A stretch of 64,000 bases of DNA from Bacillota bacterium (lineage in GTDB: Bacteria > Bacillota > Limnochordia > Limnochordales > DUMU01): assembly GCA_012839805.1 (NCBI GenBank), contig DUMU01000016.1, forward strand, positions 27,131 to 91,130, in the 5' to 3' direction. Below, piece after piece: positions 24,379 through 32,598 of this stretch. The translations under genes and the position numbers were made by a program. Within the stretch, counting starts at the first letter, position 1. Each line of letters opens with the position of its first letter. The notes beneath the pieces are model-generated. The model did no database searches. It saw only the letters and a program-made list of their open reading frames with translations, and was not told where the DNA came from.

Positions 24379-25426
24379 CCGGCCTTACGCTTGCTCGCAC
24401 CACCAGCCGGAAAGGTATCCACTCATGCCGCGGTCCGGTATGGCCGGCCGGTTCCCGTTCCCCGTCTCCGGCTGCTGGCACTTTCGCTTGTCGTTCACCA
24501 ATGCGGGCCAGGAGGAGTTCCACTCCCCGGCGGCCCATCTCGTAGCAGGGTTGGTGGAGAGTAGTTAGTTCGGGAGTGACCCAACTGGCCGCCGGAATGT
24601 CGTCGACGCCCACGACCGATAGGTCGTCAGGAACACGTATCCTGGCCGCGCTCGCCGCTTTGAGGATGCCGATGGCCATGAGGTCGTTGGCGGCGATGAC
24701 CGCGGTGGGGCGAGGGTTTTGCGAGGCGATAACGCCGAGCGCTTGCTGGCCTCCACTCAGGCGCAGGTCACCGGGGATGACCAGCTCGGGGCGGAAGGTT
24801 AGGCCGGACCGCTCGAGCCCCAGGCGGTAACCCTCCAGGCGTCGTACGGCCGCCGGTAGATCACCGGGGCCTCCGACGAATGCGATTCGTTCGTGCCCCT
24901 GGCTGAAAAGCCATTGCACCAGGTCGGCCATGGCCTCACGATTGTTGGCATCCACCCGGTCAATGGGAAGATCCCACTCATCCTCGTCCCGGTCCACCAT
25001 CACCATGGGTAATTCACACTTGCGCAACGCCTCGGCGAGTCCGGGCGACAGTTCACGGCCGCTGATGAAAAGGAGCCCGTCGGCACGCCGCTGGCGCACC
25101 AGACGAAAGAAGGCTGCCTCCTCACGAGCCCAGTCGCCGCTGGTGATGGTGAGCGAGTATCCGGCCGCCGCCGCCGCCTCCCCTGCCCCCCGCAGGAACG
25201 GGGCGAAGAAAGGGTCACCCACGTCGGCCACGACCACCCCGATGTTTTCGGTGCGGCCGCGGGCGAGGCCCCGGGCGGCAGCATCCGGCTCGTAGCCGAG
25301 GGCCCGGGCAGCCGCCAGAACCCGCTCCCTAACGGCCGCCGGGGTGCCGGTGTAACCGTTGAGCACCCGGGAGGCTGTGCTCCGGGAGACTTGCGCCAGT
25401 CTTGCTACGTCCATGATTGTCGGCAC
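24350..25426 (-). CDS. LacI-family regulator, CelR/CebR-like
   Basis: A 358-residue repressor. The headpiece is PTIMDVARLAQVSRSTASRV with hinge DAAARGLARGRTE. The core has IGVVVADVGDPFFAPFLRG, MVMVDRDEDEWDLPIDRVD, GHERIAFVGGPGDL and LSVVGVDDIPAASWV. GTG at 25426 was chosen because GAAGAGGTGG lies five bases upstream and the LacI headpiece starts directly after it; upstream ATG codons would add an uncharacteristic 43-residue extension. A 12-base palindrome GGGAGCGCTCCC 29 bases upstream matches the known CelR/CebR operator of actinobacteria, so autoregulation and control of beta-glucoside genes are likely. The C-terminus has a low-complexity acidic/glycine stretch (AAGDGEREPAGHTGP). Its 3' end overlaps the convergent barrel gene. 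Confidence 0.93.
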   Translation of the reverse strand: MPTIMDVARLAQVSRSTASRVLNGYTGTPAAVRERVLAAARALGYEPDAAARGLARGRTENIGVVVADVGDPFFAPFLRGAGEAAAAAGYSLTITSGDWAREEAAFFRLVRQRRADGLLFISGRELSPGLAEALRKCELPMVMVDRDEDEWDLPIDRVDANNREAMADLVQWLFSQGHERIAFVGGPGDLPAAVRRLEGYRLGLERSGLTFRPELVIPGDLRLSGGQQALGVIASQNPRPTAVIAANDLMAIGILKAASAARIRVPDDLSVVGVDDIPAASWVTPELTTLHQPCYEMGRRGVELLLARIGERQAKVPAAGDGEREPAGHTGPRHEWIPFRLVVRASVRPVKDSKTRRP

Positions 25427-25454
25427 GTGTACCACCTCTTCCAGCCGGGTTGGA

Positions 25455-25466
25455 GGGAGCGCTCCC
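25455..25466. promoter_or_regulatory. CelR/CebR-like operator
   Basis: GGGAGCGCTCCC is a perfect palindrome. With the flanking A at both ends it matches 13 of 14 bases of TGGGAGCGCTCCCA, the operator of CelR/CebR cellobiose repressors known from actinobacteria. It is in the leader of the adjacent LacI-type gene. Confidence 0.6.
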
Positions 25467-25585
25467 ACCCACACCATCATGCAGTGTTCGGCGTGGGATG
25501 AGCAAGTCCTGCGGGCGGGGAAAGCAGGGCCCGGGCCGCTCGCCGGCGGTGGCAACTGTTTCTCGCGCGACCGGCGTATCGGCTT

Positions 25586-27085
25586 TCAACCCGGGTCGTT
25601 CCCGAATCGTTGCCGTACCAGCGCCAGCCGCTCCTTCTCCCCCAGGACGAGCAGCGTATCCCCCGGTTCGATGCGGGTTTTGCCGGTCGGTACCAGGTAC
25701 GCGTTATTCCGATGAATCAGCACCACCAGCGTTGATTCGGGAAGCCCCAGTTCCTCCAGGGCCAACCCGATGACCGGGGAATTGGTGGGGATCGAGTACT
25801 CGCACAGTTGCGTCCTATTCTCTTCTACCGGCACCAACTCCAGCGGGTGCCGTCGTCGTCTCTCTTCTTCTGCCGCCACCCCTAGCCAGCGGGCCACGAA
25901 CGGCACGGAACTCCCCTGAAGCAGGGTAGAAGTAAGGACTACGAAAAACACCATATTGAATATGAACTGCGCACGCTCGATTCCCGCCAAAAGCGGCAAA
26001 GTAGCCAGCACGATTGGTACCGCCCCCCGCAGTCCCACCCAGGAGACCAGCGCTTTCTCCGGCAGGCTCATGCGAAAGAAGCTAAGGGTGGTAAAGACCG
26101 CTACCGGGCGAGCCACCAGCATCAGAAAGCCCGCCAGCAGTAGCCCCCGACCGGCAATGGCGACTACCTTGGAGGGAAACGCCAAAAGCCCCAGGGTCAG
26201 GAACATGAGGATCTGCATGAGCCAGGCCACGGAATCGTAGAAACGCATGAGATTCCGCTTGGGGGGCACCTCCGAGTTGCCTATGACCATGCCGGCCACA
26301 TAGACGGCGAGAAAGCCACTACCACCCAAGATGGCGGTAGCGCCGTAAGTAAGGAGGACGATGCCCAAGGTAAGGACGGGGTAAAGCCCCTCGTAGCCAA
26401 ACTTGACACGGTGGAGGAGTACGACGCTCAGCCGTCCGAGCCCGTAGCCGGCCAGACCTCCTACGGCCATTTGCAGGATAAAGAACGGGATCAAGCCGAT
26501 CGGGCTAGCTTCCGGCCTCGTCAACAGTTTAACGAACCCCACTGTTAGGAAAACCGCCATGGGGTCGTTTGTTCCTGACTCGAGCTCGAGCAGGGGAGTA
26601 AGCTTCCCTTTTAACGCCGCCCGGCGTGCCCGCAACACGCTGAAGACGGCCGCCGCGTCGGTGGAGGATATGACCGAGCCGAGCAGCAACCCCTCAACCG
26701 GTGAGAGATCCAGCGCGAGCCAGGCAAACAAGCCCACGGCCAAAGCGGTGACGAGCACGCCTAGCGTAGACAGGGCAATGGCGGGCCGCACACACGGGCG
26801 GACGAAAGACCATTCCGTATCGAGGCCGCCCGCAAACAGGATCAGGGCCAAAGCGGTCACGCCCATGGCCTGGGCCAGCCAAGGGTCATCAAAGTAGATG
26901 CCGCCCGGCCCCTCCGAGCCGGCCACCATGCCGATTACCAAAAAGAGGAGCAGGGCCGGTACGCCCATTTTCTCCCCCAGCCTGCTCGCGCCGACGCTCG
27001 CGATGATCAGCAGCGCGAGTGCGAGGAGCGTTTGTTCGAGGGGGACGCTGCGTATCGCTTCGACCAAATCAGCTTGTGCTGTCAT
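25586..27085 (-). CDS. Cation/proton antiporter, CPA1 (NhaP2/CvrA-like)
   Basis: A 499-residue membrane antiporter exchanging K+ or Na+ for H+. About twelve hydrophobic segments span residues 15-400. They include LILFAGGLDTEW, SVISSTDAAAVFSVLR and LELESGTNDPMAVFLT, which hold the conserved ND/D ion-site residues. A cytosolic TrkA-C-type domain ends the protein (EYSIPTNSPVIGLALEELG to TLLVLGEKERL) and may bind a regulatory nucleotide. ATG at 27085 has no strong ribosome site and an in-frame TTG at 27100 is possible. The structured region 27167-27267 lies 80-180 bases upstream on this strand and could affect expression. Confidence 0.92.
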   Translation of the reverse strand: MTAQADLVEAIRSVPLEQTLLALALLIIASVGASRLGEKMGVPALLLFLVIGMVAGSEGPGGIYFDDPWLAQAMGVTALALILFAGGLDTEWSFVRPCVRPAIALSTLGVLVTALAVGLFAWLALDLSPVEGLLLGSVISSTDAAAVFSVLRARRAALKGKLTPLLELESGTNDPMAVFLTVGFVKLLTRPEASPIGLIPFFILQMAVGGLAGYGLGRLSVVLLHRVKFGYEGLYPVLTLGIVLLTYGATAILGGSGFLAVYVAGMVIGNSEVPPKRNLMRFYDSVAWLMQILMFLTLGLLAFPSKVVAIAGRGLLLAGFLMLVARPVAVFTTLSFFRMSLPEKALVSWVGLRGAVPIVLATLPLLAGIERAQFIFNMVFFVVLTSTLLQGSSVPFVARWLGVAAEEERRRRHPLELVPVEENRTQLCEYSIPTNSPVIGLALEELGLPESTLVVLIHRNNAYLVPTGKTRIEPGDTLLVLGEKERLALVRQRFGNDPG

Positions 27086-27166
27086 GTGCTTACCGGTCAA
27101 CCCCTCGTGCTACCCTGGCCGGTGATTCGTTGAGCCTAGATACCCGCTCGTTTTCTCTTTCTTTCC

Positions 27167-27267
27167 TTGACATCCTCCCGCGGGGTCGGGATACGCATAG
27201 GGGGTACTCTCCTCTTGGGACAAGTCGTCGGAGTACCGACCCCAGCAAATGAGGAGAGCCCCCGCGG
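27167..27267. other. Bistable nested inverted repeats, possible IS200/IS605-type end
   Basis: Two mutually exclusive pairings exist. Set A: GGGGTCGG (27182) with CCGACCCC (27236), plus GGTACTC (27203) with GAGTACC (27231). Set B: CCGCGGGG (27178) with CCCCGCGG (27260), plus CTCTCCTC (27207) with GAGGAGAG (27251). TTGACATCCTCCCGCG at 27167 also resembles the right end of IS1341-type elements, but no transposase is present. The whole gap 27086-27541 holds no gene that I can support; the rest shows nothing distinctive apart from a -10-like TAGAAT near 27445. Confidence 0.45.
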
Positions 27268-27541
27268 ACAACGTCCTGCATCGGACAACGCTCAGAAAAA
27301 GCTCGGCGGCTCACCTGCCGATGCCGTCGGGTAGCAGCGGACCTCTAGGTTGTCGACAGGTTGCAGCATTTCCTTTGGGTCCGCCACCGACAAGTGCGGC
27401 CGTGGCGGCCAGCTGCTTCCGACCGATGGGTAGTCCGTCTAGGATAGAATTGGGTTCGCACAGCCGGATGAGACAGGCAGCATGATGAAGAGATGAAGGC
27501 TCAGACAGTCACTACCGCCGGACGAAGGAGCGTGAGTTGGC

Positions 27542-28522
27542 ATGAGGAAAGGGCTTTTCCGGGTTCTCGTCTTAAGCGCCGGTCTTGTTGCTTTCACGTC
27601 GAGCATCACTCTTGTTCGAGTTGACGCCTTCGCGGCAGCAGGCTCCGCTGCTCCCCCCGCCACCGCGGAACCGTCCATGAAACCTGCCGGAGCAAATCTC
27701 CGGATCATACGGGATCTCACGTATGCCACGGTGGACGGTAAAGCACTGCTTCTCGACCTGTACTTGCCTCCGGAACCGGCAGGCCCGCTGCCGCTTATAA
27801 TTTGGGTTCACGGCGGAGGCTGGCGCAGCGGCAGCAAAGAGAATCCCCGGCTTGCCCTCGAGATGGTATACCGGGGATACGCGGTGGCCAGCATCAACTA
27901 CCGTCTCAGCCAGGAAGCTGTCTTTCCGGCCCAGATTCAGGACGTGAAAGCAGCCGTACGCTGGCTCCGTGCCAATTCGTCTACCTACGGACTCGACCCT
28001 GACCGATTCGGAGCGTGGGGGAGTTCGGCCGGCGGGCATCTAGTCGCACTGCTCGGAACCTCCGGGGGCGTCGACCTTTTTGACCGGGGCGGCGGCAACT
28101 ACAACCAGTCCAGCCGTGTTCAGGCTGTAGTAGATTTCTATGGTCCAACCGACTTCCTGCAGATCAACTCCATGCCGGAGGCCGGCAGCTTCCGGCAGAG
28201 ACCAAGTGCGGCTAGCTCGGCCGTATCGTTGCTGCTGGGTGGTCCGATTGAGGACAATCTGGATAAAGCGGCCGCCGCCAGCCCGATTACCTACGTCACG
28301 CCCGATGATCCGCCCTTCCTGATCGTTCACGGCCAACAGGATCGTACCGTGCCCTACCAGCAGAGCGTACTCTTCTACAACGCACTCCGCCGGGCCGGTG
28401 TCGAAGCCACCCTGGTAATCCTCCCCGAAGCGCAGCACGGAGGACCGGCTTTCAGCGACCCCCAGCTTTTAGAACAGATCGCCGGCTTCTTTGATCGCCA
28501 TCTGCGACCAGACCAGCCCTGA
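27542..28522 (+). CDS. Secreted alpha/beta hydrolase (BD-FAE/esterase-lipase type)
   Basis: A 326-residue esterase. After a signal peptide (to about residue 30) and a Pro/Ala-rich linker, the core begins RDLTYATVDGKALLLDLY. The oxyanion motif is WVHGGGW, the nucleophile elbow is GSSAGGHLV, the acid is in VHGQQDRTVPY and the histidine is in EAQHGG, so the catalytic machinery is complete. Relatives remove acetyl or feruloyl groups from plant polysaccharides or act on short esters; the exact substrate is unknown. ATG at 27542 is preceded by AAGGAG at 11 bases. It is convergent with flagellin and they share the hairpin at 28528-28548. Confidence 0.9.
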   Translation: MRKGLFRVLVLSAGLVAFTSSITLVRVDAFAAAGSAAPPATAEPSMKPAGANLRIIRDLTYATVDGKALLLDLYLPPEPAGPLPLIIWVHGGGWRSGSKENPRLALEMVYRGYAVASINYRLSQEAVFPAQIQDVKAAVRWLRANSSTYGLDPDRFGAWGSSAGGHLVALLGTSGGVDLFDRGGGNYNQSSRVQAVVDFYGPTDFLQINSMPEAGSFRQRPSAASSAVSLLLGGPIEDNLDKAAAASPITYVTPDDPPFLIVHGQQDRTVPYQQSVLFYNALRRAGVEATLVILPEAQHGGPAFSDPQLLEQIAGFFDRHLRPDQP

Positions 28523-28527
28523 GCAGA

Positions 28528-28548
28528 GGGGGGCGCTCCTCGCCCCCC
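28528..28548. terminator. Hairpin between esterase and flagellin genes
   Basis: GGGGGGCG and CGCCCCCC pair around a five-base loop. It lies between two convergent genes and can terminate either way, although neither side has a proper T-run. Confidence 0.5.
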
Positions 28549-28604
28549 CCTCAACAACTGCCCAACCGCCTCTCGCGACGCCCCGGTGCCGGCTGCCATC
28601 ATCG

Positions 28605-30398
28605 TTACTGCTTGAGCAGCCCCAGTATGTACTGGATCCGGACGTTCGCCTGGGCTAGCATCGCCATGGCCGACTGTAGCAAAATCTGGTGCTTGGCGAG
28701 CTCCGTGGCCTCGGCGGCCATGTCCGCATCCTCGATCCGTGAGCGAGCCGAGGTGATATTCTCTCGGGACACCTGAAGAACGTTTATCGTACGCTCCAGG
28801 CCACTTTGCAAAGCCCCCACGTGCGCCCGTTCTTTCGACAGCCGGGCAATCGCCGCGTCCAGGCTCGCAATGGCGCTTGTCGCGTGTCCCACCGTATCCA
28901 CCAGCACGCCCTTCTCCACGGTTGCCGGCGTGGTCAGCCGCCCGTCCGCCCCAACCGTCGCTGCCTGCGATTCCCTGGTGACAAGGCCGATGACGTTCGT
29001 GCCCCAACCCGCCTCGCCCGCCAGAACCCGGTTCATCAGTTCGGGATTCCAGGTCAACCTGGCTATGCCTGCAAACGTTACCGAACCGCTATCGTCCGTT
29101 ACCGCCTGAGTTGCCACCGTCTTCCCGTCCATGTCCACCAGGCTGAAGGATATACCGTCGATCTCCAGCTGTGTATCCGGCGGCCATTCGTAAGCCTGTT
29201 GTGTCCCGGAGACGGTTGCCGCTCCGATGCCCGGGGGCGGGACGATGCCGTTTATGGCGGTGACCACCTCATTCCACGTAGCATCCACCTCGCCCCGGTC
29301 GTTCCGTCCCAATACCACCGTCAGCAAACTCTGGGCGCCGTCGTACGTGGCGGTGGTTTGCACCGGGTTAGCACGTGTGATGACTGGAGTCGTTCCGATC
29401 TCGCTTGCCGTCTGGCTACCATCACCCGTGACGCCCGCCTCAATCCCGGTGGTATCCTTCACTGCGTTGATCGCCAGCGCTACGTCGTTCCAGGTCGCAT
29501 CGATGGCACCCGTGTCATCAGTTCCCAAAGTAATTGTAAGCTTCTGCGCCACCTCATCCCAGGTAACGCTGGTTTCACTGTTAGGGGATCCCGACTTGAG
29601 GAACTCAATGTTGAAGTCTCGCGCTGTGGTAGTCGTAAACTCAAGCGTACACTGGGCACTTACCATTAAGGTAGCAACATACTCTGTAGGTTCACTGCTA
29701 TTCACTATTGCTAAACGGAACTGCTTGGGGGAAACGCTCGTCAGCGTCAGATTACCGTCCGCTGTGCTCACTGCCCCGCCAGAGCTAATGAGCTTCACCT
29801 CGTAGGCACCGGAAGGCACCGAAGACGGTTCAATGATCGAAACTTCATCGATACGGTCGCCTTCGATCACATACCCTTGAACTCCGGGCGTAAGGCCGAG
29901 CGATTTCGCGTCCACCGGTGCCAGGTCCACGTTCAAAGTCGTGCCGGCATTCGGACCTATCTGCAAGGAAGCATTGGTCAAGCCGCCACCGAGCAGATTC
30001 TTCCGGTTGAACTCGGTCTGGTTCGTGGTGCGGGATAGCTCTTCGGCCAGCTGATCGATCTCTTGTTGGATCGCCAACCGGTCCTCCCAGGTGAGGGTGC
30101 CGCTCGCCGCCTGCACGGCGAGTTCCCGCATGCGCTGCACTATACCGTGCATCTCTCCCATGACGGCATCCGCCGTCTGGAACAGGGAAACGCCGTCCTG
30201 GACGTTGCGGAGGGCCTGGTCCGTGCCGGCGATCTGGGCCTGCATGCGTTGGACGATGGTGAGACCGGCCGCGCCGTCGGCCCCGCGGTTGATGCGAAGT
30301 CCGGTAGAAAGCCGCGCCAGTGCCTTCGTCAGCCGTTGGTCGTTCCGGCGCAACGTGGCCAGCGCTCGGAAAGCAACCGTGTCGGTGTTGATCCTCAA
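28605..30398 (-). CDS. Flagellin with repeat-containing central region
   Basis: A 597-residue flagellar filament subunit. The conserved N-terminal helix region begins MRINTDTVAFRALATLRRND and includes LSTGLRINRGADGAAGL. The C-terminal region has SRIEDADMAAEATEL and ends NVRIQYILGLLKQ. Between about residues 200 and 480 lies a surface domain in which a unit of about 50 residues occurs twice. The copies share TLG-D or VLG-ND, an acidic residue, DATWN-V, AIN and GI-A. TTG at 30398 was chosen because AAAGGAGG lies seven bases upstream and the flagellin N-terminus starts there. It is controlled by a sigma-28 promoter (30479-30504). Other flagellar genes are not in the window. Bases 29560-29790 are richer in A+T than the flanks. 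Confidence 0.95.
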   Translation of the reverse strand: MRINTDTVAFRALATLRRNDQRLTKALARLSTGLRINRGADGAAGLTIVQRMQAQIAGTDQALRNVQDGVSLFQTADAVMGEMHGIVQRMRELAVQAASGTLTWEDRLAIQQEIDQLAEELSRTTNQTEFNRKNLLGGGLTNASLQIGPNAGTTLNVDLAPVDAKSLGLTPGVQGYVIEGDRIDEVSIIEPSSVPSGAYEVKLISSGGAVSTADGNLTLTSVSPKQFRLAIVNSSEPTEYVATLMVSAQCTLEFTTTTARDFNIEFLKSGSPNSETSVTWDEVAQKLTITLGTDDTGAIDATWNDVALAINAVKDTTGIEAGVTGDGSQTASEIGTTPVITRANPVQTTATYDGAQSLLTVVLGRNDRGEVDATWNEVVTAINGIVPPPGIGAATVSGTQQAYEWPPDTQLEIDGISFSLVDMDGKTVATQAVTDDSGSVTFAGIARLTWNPELMNRVLAGEAGWGTNVIGLVTRESQAATVGADGRLTTPATVEKGVLVDTVGHATSAIASLDAAIARLSKERAHVGALQSGLERTINVLQVSRENITSARSRIEDADMAAEATELAKHQILLQSAMAMLAQANVRIQYILGLLKQ

Positions 30399-30478
30399 GC
30401 CGATGCCTCCTTTCACCAGCAGGCTGAAGGGCAGCCACCCATGAATTGGGTAGCTATCCTGCTGACTCCAGGAATGGC

Positions 30479-30504
30479 ATCGGCAGCAAGCCGCGGCAGG
30501 TTTA
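30479..30504 (-). promoter_or_regulatory. Sigma-28 (SigD) promoter of flagellin
   Basis: Minus strand TAAA (30504-30501), 16 bases, then GCCGAT (30484-30479), close to the TAAA-N15-GCCGATAA pattern used for late flagellar genes. It lies about 80 bases before the TTG start. Confidence 0.6.
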
Positions 30505-30599
30505 ACCACCCCGGCAGGCCGGCCCCGCAGGCTTGACCCGGCACGACCGGCCCTGCCGCCTGGCGGGGGCCGGCGGGCAACCGGATAGCGGGCCTGGCC

Positions 30600-31712
30600 T
30601 TAACCTACCGGCACGGCCTCGGCCCGGCTCTCGGTACGCACCTCGACCTGGACTCCCACCCTCGAGATGGAGAACGGAATAACCCGGGCTCCCGCATTCT
30701 CTAACGCTTCGATCACTCTTTCCCGAACGGCCTTCAGTTCATCAGGAATGCCGATCCCGCCGGCGGTGCCGTCCCCGCTTCCAGCACTGCTCCCACTTCC
30801 ACCCGTGCTTAGCATGGTAACCATGCAGCCGCCACCGCCGGCGCCGCAAAGCTTGCTGGCCCGGGCCCCCGCCCTCGCCGCCGCCTCCATCAGCCGCTCT
30901 ACGTCCGGGGTCGTCACCCCTTCGGCGAGCTCGCGGCGGTTTTGCCACTCCTCGGCGAGCAGTTCGGCCAGATCAACGAAACGGCCGGCAGAGATACATT
31001 CCCGCATGGCGAAAGCGGTTTGTTTGATTCGCTTCATACGTTCAACCGTCTGCCCCCGGTTCTCGATGTAGGCGCGCATCATGCCCCAATTGGTGATAGC
31101 AGAGAAACGAGGAGCGCCCGTGAAGGAGAGAATCATGCGGGCGGATAGCGCCTCGAGGGCTGCCTCGCTTTGGATGAGCCGCTCTACCCGGTTCTCTTCG
31201 ACATCGAACCAGATGGCGTTCACTCCGCCGTAGGTCGCCGCGTAGTAGTCCTGCTTGCCGGTGGGGACCCGGATGGTCTGCGCCTCAAGATTGGCCCCGA
31301 TGTTGATGATGTCTTCGTCGGAACGACGATCGACCCGCAGCTTGTTTAGGGCATGGCTGAGGGCGATGAGCAGGGCGGAGGAAGCCCCCAGGCCCGACCC
31401 TTTCGGCGCCTGGTTTTCGGTAAAGACGTCGATCCCCATAGGCGGAGCATAGAAGCGGATGACCCTGGCCACCAGATCCAGCTCGCCCCCCACCTCGAGG
31501 TGGGCGAGGTCGGCAGCATGACGCTCGGTGTGGGTGTCGAGGGAGTAGATGTGGATCTCCCTATCTTCCCGGGTGCGGATGGTAACGGTACTGTTTACGT
31601 CGATGGCCACGTTGACCGTGAGCCCGCCGTCTTCGAAGAGATAGAGAGGATAAAGGTCAAGGGTACCGCCGGCCAAATCGATCCGGTTGGGAGCAACCGC
31701 TCTTACCTCCAT
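30600..31712 (-). CDS. GHMP sugar kinase
   Basis: A 370-residue small-molecule kinase of the galactokinase/homoserine/mevalonate kinase superfamily, nearest by eye to heptose-7-phosphate or fucose kinases. The start VRAVAPNRIDLAGGTLDLYP is the substrate motif. The nucleotide motif reads PKGSGLGASSALLIAL, and the third motif is SKLCGAGGGGCMVTM. A Gly/Ser/Thr-rich insert of about 20 residues follows the third motif (30753-30810). ATG at 31712 follows GGGGAGG by seven bases. It lies upstream of flagellin on the same strand (about 200 bases). A role in making an activated sugar for glycoprotein or surface glycan is conceivable but only inferred. Confidence 0.88.
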   Translation of the reverse strand: MEVRAVAPNRIDLAGGTLDLYPLYLFEDGGLTVNVAIDVNSTVTIRTREDREIHIYSLDTHTERHAADLAHLEVGGELDLVARVIRFYAPPMGIDVFTENQAPKGSGLGASSALLIALSHALNKLRVDRRSDEDIINIGANLEAQTIRVPTGKQDYYAATYGGVNAIWFDVEENRVERLIQSEAALEALSARMILSFTGAPRFSAITNWGMMRAYIENRGQTVERMKRIKQTAFAMRECISAGRFVDLAELLAEEWQNRRELAEGVTTPDVERLMEAAARAGARASKLCGAGGGGCMVTMLSTGGSGSSAGSGDGTAGGIGIPDELKAVRERVIEALENAGARVIPFSISRVGVQVEVRTESRAEAVPVG

Positions 31713-31977
31713 GCCGATGCCTCCCCGCAGCCCCGCCGTTCCGGCGGACCGGCTCAAACCCTGCCGGTCGGGCCGCTACGTGTTGGTTGAATACTGGTCG
31801 GATAGGACTACGTTCCAGGTTATGCCGAAAGCTCCCCGGGTGCCAGCGCGCGGCGGGTCACCAAACACGGGAGCGCCGGAGTAGATTCGCCGTCCCAGCT
31901 GGGATTCCCTTCAGAGGGGAGGAAACCGGGCCGGCCACGGCGAACCACTGCGGGAAGTTCCGGGGCAAGCCCTCATA

Positions 31978-31995
31978 CTGGCCAACCTTGGCCAG
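31978..31995. promoter_or_regulatory. Palindrome upstream of the MIF-like gene
   Basis: CTGGCCAA-CC-TTGGCCAG is a perfect inverted repeat ending 39 bases before the MIF-like start. It may be a repressor site. The rest of 31713-32033 shows no gene and no clear promoter. Confidence 0.35.
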
Positions 31996-32033
31996 CAGAT
32001 GGGAGAGACCAAACGGGAAAGGAGCAGGCAAGC

Positions 32034-32384
32034 ATGCCTTACGTCTCGTGCGTTACGAGCCAAAACCTGACCGGTCGTGCCGAAGAGGAGTTCAAGGCCG
32101 GTGTGGCCAGAGCTCTGGCGGAGGTGGCCGGTAAACCTGAGGAATATCTCTTTGTCTCTATTGAGGCAGGGCAGACGCTCTTCATAAGGGGACAACGCCT
32201 TCCCGGGGCGGTGATACGCGTCAGCCTCATCGGCTCGCTTAGCTCAGCGCAAAAACAGGAGATCACCTCGCGCCTTTGCCGCTTATGCCAGGATCAATTC
32301 GGACTCCCCGGCGACGCCGTCTACGTCATCTTCGAGCCCGTTTCCGCCGGCGATTGGGGCTGGAACGGCCGCCTCTTCGGCTAG
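32034..32384 (+). CDS. MIF-like tautomerase superfamily protein
   Basis: A 116-residue protein of the macrophage migration inhibitory factor branch of the tautomerase superfamily. Pro2, the catalytic base exposed after removal of the first Met, is present in MPYVSCVTSQNLTG. The trimer-forming strands follow, with GKPEEYLFVSIEAGQTLFI in the position of the MIF substrate-pocket motif and a C-terminal FEPVSAGDWGWNG like the MIF tail. Length equals animal MIF (about 115). ATG at 32034 follows AAAGGAG by nine bases. The natural substrate of bacterial members is generally unknown. It is a single gene. Confidence 0.88.
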   Translation: MPYVSCVTSQNLTGRAEEEFKAGVARALAEVAGKPEEYLFVSIEAGQTLFIRGQRLPGAVIRVSLIGSLSSAQKQEITSRLCRLCQDQFGLPGDAVYVIFEPVSAGDWGWNGRLFG

Positions 32385-32544
32385 TGACCAGGCAGGGGCA
32401 AGGCGACGTCCACCAGCCGGCCAGCGCAGGTAGTATCCGGCGCTTTTTCCCGGGGCGTGCCGGCGGTGGTGGCTCCCCGGCAGCAGTTCAGCGGGTTATA
32501 ATGAACAGCATGCAGCGCCAGTTGCCTGTCTCCGCAACTTTTAA

Positions 32545-32570
32545 GGGTGACTGCTGAGGGTGACTGCTGA
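32545..32570 (+). repeat. 13-bp tandem duplication ahead of the MFS gene
   Basis: GGGTGACTGCTGA occurs twice without a gap in the leader of the MFS gene. A TATAAT box lies at 32497-32502 without a convincing -35 partner. Confidence 0.9.
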
Positions 32571-32598
32571 AAGATCACTCTGAAAGAAGGGTAGCAGG

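Noticed and set aside
27086-27250. Cyclic-di-AMP (ydaO) riboswitch before the antiporter gene
   Set aside because: The gene type fits, but I could not find the conserved ydaO sequence blocks; only generic stems are present.
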